A stretch of 11,726 nucleotides of DNA, taken from contig JAEYTV010000474.1 of the NCBI GenBank assembly GCA_023433855.1, forward strand, positions 1 to 11,726. Direction: 5' to 3'. Numbering within the stretch: the stretch's first letter is position 1; the number at the start of each line of letters is the position of its first letter. The DNA is from Pseudomonadota bacterium. Its GTDB lineage: Bacteria; Pseudomonadota; Alphaproteobacteria; Rhizobiales; Rhizobiaceae. The position numbers and the translations under genes were made by a program. Below, piece by piece: positions 6,386-11,726 of this stretch. The notes under the pieces were generated by a model. The model worked only from the letters and a program-made list of their open reading frames with translations, was not told the DNA's origin and ran no database searches.

Positions 6386-6979
6386 ATGACAGCCTTCAAG
6401 GCGAAACTAAAAGACGAAGCGTCGACAGTGACAAGGGTGGGAACAACCGTGCTGGATCAGCGGCAAGCACTTCAGAACTTCCGACGCTTGCCGCCGGTGG
6501 AACCAGGAGAGCTGGTCGGTCTCTGGAAAGGCCGGGGCGTTCCGACGGGACATCCCCTGGACGGCGTTCTGGAACACCTCGGTTGGTTAGGCAAGCGTTT
6601 CAGGGAGGATATGCGTGCAGACGCCTTGCTGTTCCAGTTCGACCTGATGCACCTCACTCCGATCGATCCGGCACCGCTTCCTCTGCGCTTGGCACTACGC
6701 CTCCACTGGCTCGGCCGCACGCGGCTCGTACGACGTCTGTTTTCCGGTATCCACCGCAGCCTTCGAGCGAGAGGACCTACCGCCTACCTCCGAACCGTGG
6801 AGTTCGAGGGAAAGGTCAGTACAGCCATGATCTACGACAGCCAGCCGATTGTCGATCATTTCCGCCAGAAGGGTGACAACAAGATCGCGGGACTGATGAC
6901 GGTCGAGGGCGATGAGAGACGGTACTTTTTCGAGCTTGAGCGGATCGATGAGGTGTCCGTGACGTCATTGAGCAGGTAG
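6386..6979 (+). CDS. GXWXG and DUF4334 domain protein
   Basis: The product has 197 residues. The signature GLWKG (45-49, G-x-W-x-G) lies in an N-terminal domain spanning about 30-90, followed by PTGHPLDGVLEHLGWLGKRF. The C-terminal DUF4334 region (about 135-190) has the typical MIYDSQPIVDHFR (148-160) and a closing FELER. These two domains usually occur together in small bacterial proteins thought to bind a lipophilic or small ligand; no function is established. It looks cytoplasmic, with no signal peptide. It is followed closely by an EcfG-like promoter and the beta-propeller gene. The 173-base stretch upstream (6213-6385) shows no clear plus-strand promoter. Confidence 0.82.
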   Translation: MTAFKAKLKDEASTVTRVGTTVLDQRQALQNFRRLPPVEPGELVGLWKGRGVPTGHPLDGVLEHLGWLGKRFREDMRADALLFQFDLMHLTPIDPAPLPLRLALRLHWLGRTRLVRRLFSGIHRSLRARGPTAYLRTVEFEGKVSTAMIYDSQPIVDHFRQKGDNKIAGLMTVEGDERRYFFELERIDEVSVTSLSR

Positions 6980-6983
6980 CTCA

Positions 6984-7008
6984 GGAACTATGACATCCTC
7001 CACCGGTT
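6984..7008 (+). promoter_or_regulatory. EcfG-like promoter before the beta-propeller/PEBP gene
   Basis: GGAAC (6984-6988), 16 bases, GGTT (7005-7008). It begins 5 bases after the stop of the preceding gene and would start transcription near 7014, leaving about 30 bases before the ATG at 7045. It matches the GTT core, with G in place of the less conserved C. Confidence 0.5.
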
Positions 7009-7044
7009 TATGCGGCTTCCGACCGAGAGCCACAGGAGCCGCAG

Positions 7045-8874
7045 ATGCCCTTTCGCCATCTCATTGTCAAAGCCTTGGTGCCCGCCGCAGCACTTGCGGT
7101 TCCGACGTCGCTGGCGATCGCGCAGCCACAGGGAGAGGTCGGGCAATATTCGGACGTTGTTGTGCAGGGTTCAATCCTCGAGCCAGAGAAGATCCAGGTC
7201 AAAGACGACCGGGAGCTGGCGAGCCTCATCAAGGCTCCCGACGGGTTCAATGTCGAGATCTTTGCCCGAGACCTCGTCAACCCGCGCATGCTGGCAGTCT
7301 CTGATGACGGGACGCTGTATGCTACCCGTCGCAAGGTCGGAGACGTTATCATGCTTAAGGACGAGGACGGCGACGGCAAGGCCGAGCGCGTGCAGACGGT
7401 GGCGAGCCGCGCCGGCATGCACGGCATAGCCTTCGACGGCGACAAGGTCTTCCTGGCGACGATCAATGACGTCTATACCGCCGTCGTCAACAAGGACGGG
7501 ACGTTCGGCGAGCTGAACCGCATCATCAACGACCTGCCCGATGCCGGCCAGCACCCCAACCGGACGCTGGCGATCGGCCCTGACGACAAGCTCTACATAT
7601 CCGTTGGAAGCACTTGCAACGCATGCGACGAAGGTAACCCCGAGAATGCCACCATGCTACGGGCGGAAAAGGATGGAAGCTCCCGCACCATATTCGCTCG
7701 TGGGCTGCGCAATACGATCGGCTTCGACTGGGAGCCGACGACCGGTGCACTTTACGGTTTCGACCACGGCATTGACTGGCTCGGCGACGAGGAGCAGATC
7801 GAAGAGGTCAACCGGATCGAGCAGGGCAAGCAGTATGGCTGGCCCTATGTCTACGGCAGGAACGAGTTCAACCCGCAGGACAACCCGCCGGAAGGCATGA
7901 CGCTCGAGCAATGGGCGAAGCAGTCGACGGAACCGGAGCTTGGCTACACTGCCCACAGTGCACCGATGCAGATGGCCTTCTATGACCGCGATGCCTTCCC
8001 GGAGGACTATCGGGGTGATGCCTTTGTTGCGATGCGCGGCTCCTGGAATCGTCGCCCGCCGAGCGGCTACGAGGTCCTCCGCATCGATTTCGAGGATGGG
8101 AAGCCCGTCGGTACAGAGAACTTCCTGGAGGGCTTTCTGATCGAGAAGCAGGATGGCGGCTATGGCTACCTCGCCCGGCTGGCTGGAATTGCTGTTGGCC
8201 AGGATGGCGCGCTTTACGTGGCGGACGACGACAACGGCGTGATCTATCGGGTCACCCACGATGCCAGCAAAGTCGCGGCCAAGGAAAGCACTGCGAGCAG
8301 GAGACAGGTCGCTGCCGTCCCGAACGTCGTGGAGGACAAGCCAGACTCCCGACTTGCTATTGATCTGGTTGAGCCGAAGGGCGATCAAGCCATCTCCGTC
8401 CGCTCCAACTTCCAGAACAACAGTTCCATTCCGGTCAAGCATGTGGCCGATGGCGACAACGCCTCACCGAAGATGGAGTGGAGCGAGGCGCCGCAGGAAG
8501 CCAAGTCATTCGTCGTGATCGCCGATGATCCGGATGCCAAACAGCCCAAACCCTTTGTGCACTGGATCGCCTACGACATTCCAAGCGATGTAACGAGCCT
8601 GCGAGAAGGTCTGCCGACTGACCCGATCCTGGTCGAGCCGAAGGGCATCAAGCAGGGCACCAACAGCATGGGATCGACCGGCTATACCGGCCCGAAACCG
8701 CCGGTCGACGACCCGGCTCACAACTATCATTTCCAGGTATTCGCGCTCGATATCGAAAGTCTCGGTCTTGAGCCCGGCGCCAAACGCGATGCAATTCTGG
8801 AGGCAATGGAGGGGCATGTGCTGGCAGAGGGGGAGATTGTCGGCACATTCGTCCGCGGGGCAGCGGCCAAATAG
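7045..8874 (+). CDS. Secreted sorbosone/aldose dehydrogenase-type beta-propeller fused to YbhB/PEBP domain
   Basis: The product has 609 residues with a signal peptide (cleavage likely after AIA, residue 26). Residues about 62-405 are a six-bladed propeller of the PQQ-dependent soluble glucose/sorbosone dehydrogenase family. Visible motifs are GQHPNRTLAIGPDDKLYISV (168-187, with the putative catalytic H170), RNTIGFDWEP (222-231) and YGWPYVYG (264-271). A linker of about 30 residues leads to a YbhB/YbcL (PEBP, Raf-kinase-inhibitor-like) domain at about 438-604, with DDPD (494-497), HW (506-507) and GTNSMGSTGYTGPKPP (538-553). The first part should oxidise a sugar or related alcohol in the periplasm using PQQ; the PEBP domain may bind a ligand. 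Whether PQQ is bound cannot be seen. The ATG follows AGGAG (7034-7038). Each domain is common alone; the fusion is notable. Confidence 0.9.
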   Translation: MPFRHLIVKALVPAAALAVPTSLAIAQPQGEVGQYSDVVVQGSILEPEKIQVKDDRELASLIKAPDGFNVEIFARDLVNPRMLAVSDDGTLYATRRKVGDVIMLKDEDGDGKAERVQTVASRAGMHGIAFDGDKVFLATINDVYTAVVNKDGTFGELNRIINDLPDAGQHPNRTLAIGPDDKLYISVGSTCNACDEGNPENATMLRAEKDGSSRTIFARGLRNTIGFDWEPTTGALYGFDHGIDWLGDEEQIEEVNRIEQGKQYGWPYVYGRNEFNPQDNPPEGMTLEQWAKQSTEPELGYTAHSAPMQMAFYDRDAFPEDYRGDAFVAMRGSWNRRPPSGYEVLRIDFEDGKPVGTENFLEGFLIEKQDGGYGYLARLAGIAVGQDGALYVADDDNGVIYRVTHDASKVAAKESTASRRQVAAVPNVVEDKPDSRLAIDLVEPKGDQAISVRSNFQNNSSIPVKHVADGDNASPKMEWSEAPQEAKSFVVIADDPDAKQPKPFVHWIAYDIPSDVTSLREGLPTDPILVEPKGIKQGTNSMGSTGYTGPKPPVDDPAHNYHFQVFALDIESLGLEPGAKRDAILEAMEGHVLAEGEIVGTFVRGAAAK

Positions 8875-9214
8875 CAGGCGAGCGTGTTGAACCTCTTTTG
8901 CGAGCCGAGCATCAGGGGCAGCGTTAGGTCATTGGCTTTATGGACTATCACGGGTGCCCGCGTCGTCGGCCAAAGTCGAAGCGCCTCAAGAAAGCGGGCG
9001 CGCGTGAGAGGGTGCTCGATCTCGCGGCTTAACGCCTCCGCCTGCGACGCGGCCATATGCTCAGATATGTGGCGACCAGAGCCAGGGTACGGAAGATAGA
9101 CATTCCGGCGGGTGGAAAGCGAAAAGCCACCCTCCGACCCGTTGCACGCGAGGGAACATCCAGGCCGTCGGTTGGTTTGCGCTCCGAGTTCCCAATCGCG
9201 CAGAAGGTGGTCCA
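8875..9214. other. 340-base gap without a recognisable gene
   Basis: No open frame here resembles a known protein. Minus-strand frames in the gap run antisense into the flanking genes. The only functional-looking element is the EcfG-like box at 9153-9177. No convincing terminator follows the propeller gene. Confidence 0.5.
9153..9177 (+). promoter_or_regulatory. EcfG-like promoter before poxB
   Basis: GGAAC (9153-9157), 16 bases, GGTT (9174-9177). Transcription would start near 9183, about 30 bases before the ATG at 9215. It has the same spacing and same GGTT as the box at 6984-7008. Confidence 0.5.
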
Positions 9215-10999
9215 ATGTCTCACACTGTCAGCGACTTCATCGTGTCTCGCCTCCACCAATGGGGTGTTCGCCGGATGTTCGGCTATCCGGGTGATGGCAT
9301 CAACGGGATGTTCGGCGCCCTTAATCGCGCCGACGCCGCGATCGACTTCGTTCAGGCGAGACATGAGGAGATGGCCGCCTTCATGGCCGCCGGCTATGCG
9401 AAGTTCTCTGGCGAGCTCGGGGTCTGCATTGCGACGTCGGGTCCGGGGGCTGCTCATCTCGTCACCGGCCTTTATGATGCAAGGCTCGACCATCAGCCGG
9501 TATTGGCTATTGTTGGGCAGCAGGCGCGTGCGGCACTCGGCGGGCATTATCAGCAGGAGCTCGATCTCGCCTCGCTGTTGAAGGACGTTGCTGGCGATTT
9601 TGTCCAACAGGCTTCGACCCCTGCCCAAGTCCGGCACTTGGTTGACCGGGCAGTTCGCATTGCACTGGGAAACAGGACGGTTACGGCGCTCATTCTGCCG
9701 AACGACCTGCAGGATCTGCCCTACGAAGAACCGGGTCGCGAGCACGGCACCCTGCATTCGGGAGTAGGATATCGCGCGCCGAAGATGGCCCCCCAGGACG
9801 CTGACCTTGACGCTGCGGCGGAGATCCTGAACCAGGGCAAGAAGGTAGCACTTCTGGTTGGAGCCGGAGCTCTCGGAGCCACAGATGAAGTTTTGGCTGT
9901 CGCGGACCGCCTGCAGGCGGGGGTCGCAAAGGCCCTTCTCGGAAAGGCCGTTCTTCCGGATGACCTGCCTTGGGTGACAGGCTCGATCGGTCTTCTCGGC
10001 ACTCAGCCTTCGTCGGACCTGATGAAGGAATGCGATACATTGCTGATGGTCGGGTCTGGCTTTCCTTACGCGGAGTTCCTTCCGGAAGAAGGGCAGGCAA
10101 AGGCGGTGCAGATCGACATCAAGCCGGAGATGCTTTCGCTGCGGTATCCGATGGACGTCAATCTCGTGGGAGATGCAGCCGAAACTCTGAAATTGCTTCT
10201 GCCCCGGCTGCAGCAGAAGGAGCCCGACTGGCGCGACCATATCGAAAAGAACGTTGGCGAGTGGTGGGGTGTTTTGGAGAAGCGGGCGCAGGCGGAGGCA
10301 AACCCGGTCAACCCACAGCTTGTCGCGTGGGAATTGTCGCCGCGTCTTCCCGGTAACGTAATCATCACTAGCGACTCTGGCTCCTGCGCCAATTGGTTTG
10401 CACGCGATGTGAAGTTGCGCCGAGGCATGATGGCATCGCTCTCCGGTGGCCTCGCATCCATGGGCGCCGCCGTCCCTTATGCCATTGCAGCCAAGTTCGC
10501 TCACCCCGACCGTCCGGTCATCGCCCTCGTCGGAGACGGCGCCATGCAGATGAACAATATGGCTGAACTGATCACGGTGGCGAAATACTGGAGGAGCTGG
10601 AGTGATCCCTGCTTCGTCGTCTGTGTCTTCAACAACGAAGACCTCAACCAGGTGACATGGGAGCAGCGCGTCATGCAGGGGGATCCCAAATTTGATGCGT
10701 CGCAGCGTATTCCGGATGTCCCATATCACAGGTTCGCAGAACTGATCGGCCTTGGCGGGATCTTTGTCGACGACCCCAGGCAGGTCGGAGAAGCCTGGCA
10801 AGCTGCCATTTCCGCTGGTCATCCTGTGGTGCTGGAAGTGAAGACGGACCCGGAAGTTCCCCCGTTGCCGCCTCACATCAACTTCAAGCAGATGAAGTCG
10901 ATGACACAGGCACTGTGGAAAGGGGATCCACATCGCGCCGGCGTGGTCAAGGGAACCGCACGTCAGGTATTGAGCAGTATTCTGCCAAGCAAGGACTAG
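9215..10999 (+). CDS. poxB: Thiamine-diphosphate enzyme, pyruvate oxidase/quinone-dependent pyruvate dehydrogenase type
   Basis: The product has 594 residues, close to PoxB (572). The order is an N-terminal pyrimidine-binding domain with the cofactor-activating glutamate E51 (QARHEEMAAFMAAGYAK), then a central FAD-type domain (about 190-345; LLVGAGALGA, GLLGTQPS, GSGFPYAEFLPEEGQA, VQIDIKP). The C-terminal diphosphate-binding domain has the GDG-to-NN motif (G440-D441-G442 to N473-N474). PoxB decarboxylates pyruvate to acetate and CO2 and passes electrons to quinone at the inner membrane. A related 2-oxoacid decarboxylase is possible. There is no signal peptide, and the C-terminal tail might mediate membrane contact. 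The ATG follows AAGGTGG (9204-9210). An EcfG-like promoter precedes it, suggesting expression in stress or stationary phase, as for E. coli poxB under RpoS. Confidence 0.88.
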   Translation: MSHTVSDFIVSRLHQWGVRRMFGYPGDGINGMFGALNRADAAIDFVQARHEEMAAFMAAGYAKFSGELGVCIATSGPGAAHLVTGLYDARLDHQPVLAIVGQQARAALGGHYQQELDLASLLKDVAGDFVQQASTPAQVRHLVDRAVRIALGNRTVTALILPNDLQDLPYEEPGREHGTLHSGVGYRAPKMAPQDADLDAAAEILNQGKKVALLVGAGALGATDEVLAVADRLQAGVAKALLGKAVLPDDLPWVTGSIGLLGTQPSSDLMKECDTLLMVGSGFPYAEFLPEEGQAKAVQIDIKPEMLSLRYPMDVNLVGDAAETLKLLLPRLQQKEPDWRDHIEKNVGEWWGVLEKRAQAEANPVNPQLVAWELSPRLPGNVIITSDSGSCANWFARDVKLRRGMMASLSGGLASMGAAVPYAIAAKFAHPDRPVIALVGDGAMQMNNMAELITVAKYWRSWSDPCFVVCVFNNEDLNQVTWEQRVMQGDPKFDASQRIPDVPYHRFAELIGLGGIFVDDPRQVGEAWQAAISAGHPVVLEVKTDPEVPPLPPHINFKQMKSMTQALWKGDPHRAGVVKGTARQVLSSILPSKD

Positions 11000-11414
11000 C
11001 TCGACATCAATCGGCTTGGCGTTGCAGGTTCGACGCCTGCCGGATCATAGGAGCTTGCGGTCAGCGGCACTGCTCATCAAGATTGCGCACCTGCAGCCAA
11101 CCGGAATGCCTGCAGTTGGCGGTTGCACGAATTCTTGGAACGGACATCTTCGATTTGTCTGCAACGTGGTCTTCGGTCACGGCTGGCGAAGGCAGTCGAA
11201 CAGGGCTCTTGCTCAAGAAAGCAGATATCTTCCATCGCTTCTTCAGAGTTTGAGGCTCATCTCGAGCGCTGTCGTGTCGAGGATGGGAAGAGTGACCCTG
11301 GGGGCGGGTCATCTCTTCCCGTGCTGCTTGTGATCATGCAGCGCTACATTAGTAGCCTCTAAAGGTTGACCTGCCGTAAACGCAAAGGAGTATCATGGGA
11401 CCGTCGGTCGTTGC
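11000..11414. other. 415-base convergent gap without a recognisable gene
   Basis: No convincing coding frame. It holds a tRNA T-arm-like inverted repeat (11024-11040), a 6-base inverted repeat GCCAAC/GTTGGC (11096-11120), a strong stem-loop (11285-11320), and a terminator-like structure at its right edge (11398-11429). Confidence 0.5.
11285..11320. repeat. Long stem-loop between convergent genes
   Basis: GGGAAGAGTGACCC (11285-11298) pairs with GGGTCATCTCTTCCC (11306-11320): 14 base pairs with one bulged T and a G-rich 7-base loop. There is no T-run on either side. It could be a factor-dependent bidirectional terminator, a binding site or part of a small RNA. Confidence 0.6.
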
Positions 11415-11429
11415 CTAGTCGGTCCTTTT
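11398..11429 (+). terminator. Weak intrinsic terminator-like hairpin
   Basis: GGACCG (11398-11403) pairs with CGGTCC (11420-11425), followed directly by TTTT. The loop is long (16 bases) and the stem short. It overlaps the 3' end of the minus-strand hydrolase gene and would stop read-through from poxB. Confidence 0.4.
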
Positions 11430-11726
11430 AGCGAGAGGGAACGGCTCCGCTTCACGATACGATTTTGTCGCATCACCGGCGAAAACGTTGCGCTGCTCTG
11501 GGCCCAGATCGAGCATCAACACCTTTCCGGTCTCCTTCGAGAAATCGATCTGACTGAGATCGGTCCAGAACGTATTCGGCGAAAGTGCGGATTCGAAATA
11601 ATAGAGACGGTTCTTGTGATCGTAGACAACGCGCCAACGGGTGGTCGAAATCTCCGGTTGGTCAGGCGTCGAGATGCCGAGCGGAACGGAAACGTTACGG
11701 ATGATCCCGTACACGCTCGCCAGGAG
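11415..11726 (-). CDS. Choloylglycine hydrolase family (linear amide C-N hydrolase), C-terminal part
   Basis: The frame is open to the right edge of the window and ends with TAG at 11415-11417, giving the last 103 residues. The segment IIRNVSVPLGIS, then ISTTRWRVVYDHKNRLYYFE, then FWTDLSQIDFS, is typical of the C-terminal half of the Ntn-hydrolase family that includes bile salt hydrolase, penicillin V acylase and some acyl-homoserine-lactone acylases. The nucleophile cysteine and signal peptide would be encoded outside the window, so substrate and location cannot be judged. In soil bacteria a penicillin-V- or AHL-acylase-like activity is more likely than bile salt hydrolysis, which is inference. 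Confidence 0.8.
   Translation of the reverse strand, partial: LLASVYGIIRNVSVPLGISTPDQPEISTTRWRVVYDHKNRLYYFESALSPNTFWTDLSQIDFSKETGKVLMLDLGPEQRNVFAGDATKSYREAEPFPLAKRTD

Noticed and set aside
8727..9215. 162-residue minus-strand frame covering the gap before poxB
   Set aside because: It runs antisense through the end of the PEBP domain and has no recognisable family, so the gap is treated as non-coding.
9029..10933. 634-residue minus-strand open frame opposite poxB
   Set aside because: It is antisense to a clearly conserved thiamine-diphosphate enzyme, has no recognisable motifs and is a by-product of GC-rich codon use.
11024..11047. tRNA T-arm-like sequence (GCAGG-TTCGACG-CCTGC) after poxB
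   Set aside because: No matching acceptor, D or anticodon arms are found upstream and there is no CCA end, so neither a tRNA nor an attachment site can be supported.
11395..11418. Seven-codon plus-strand frame (MGPSVVA) after a good AAGGAG
   Set aside because: It lies within the terminator-like hairpin, converges on the hydrolase gene and has no downstream plus-strand gene to control.
1..11726. Insertion sequences, CRISPR arrays, toxin-antitoxin or phage genes
   Set aside because: No transposase, integrase, regularly spaced repeats or phage motifs were seen in any frame.

Overview
The window looks like chromosome or megaplasmid DNA of an alphaproteobacterium, most likely a member of the Rhizobiales (Sinorhizobium/Rhizobium/Mesorhizobium type). 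The basis is GC-rich coding with GC-rich third positions, gene families common in that order, and several promoter-like boxes of the form GGAAC-N16-(N)GTT. That form is the consensus for EcfG/RpoE2, the general-stress sigma factor of alphaproteobacteria. No species can be named from the sequence alone.

Layout. The left end holds the 3' end of an ABC-transporter substrate-binding protein gene (1-273, +). It converges on a small unrecognised gene (317-595, -) across a perfect hairpin. A minus-strand operon follows (4293 down to 735), encoding an alternative heme-copper oxidase. It comprises a CuA-bearing lipoprotein subunit II, a subunit I-subunit III fusion of 837 residues and a three-helix membrane protein. 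Both internal junctions are 4-bp ATGA overlaps. A DUF2231 membrane protein (4324-4824, +) diverges from it with a 30-bp gap and overlaps tail-to-tail with a CopD/HemJ-like four-helix protein (4802-5302, -). Next come a periplasmic Cu,Zn superoxide dismutase (5494-6009, -) and, upstream of it, a frameshifted relic of a Tat signal-peptide gene. Three plus-strand genes follow: a GXWXG/DUF4334 protein (6386-6979), a secreted beta-propeller dehydrogenase fused to a YbhB/PEBP domain (7045-8874), and a PoxB-like thiamine-diphosphate pyruvate oxidase (9215-10999). The right end is a convergent gap with two stem-loops and the 3' end of a choloylglycine-hydrolase-family gene (-).

How the genes may work together (inference). 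The best EcfG-like boxes stand in front of the small gene at 595, the relic plus sodC, the beta-propeller/PEBP gene and poxB; a weaker one precedes the DUF2231 gene. This suggests a stress-induced respiratory and periplasmic module. Pyruvate oxidase and a periplasmic sugar-type dehydrogenase would deliver electrons to the respiratory chain, an alternative oxidase would accept them, and SodC would deal with superoxide at the envelope.

The most striking single observation is in oxidase subunit I. The CuB-ligand histidine of the usual GHPEVY motif is an arginine (GRPEVY, Arg263), and the K-channel lysine is also replaced, while the heme a, heme a3, CuA and Mg-site ligands are kept. Either this is a divergent subgroup with altered active-site chemistry, or a single base (position 2811) is wrong or mutated.
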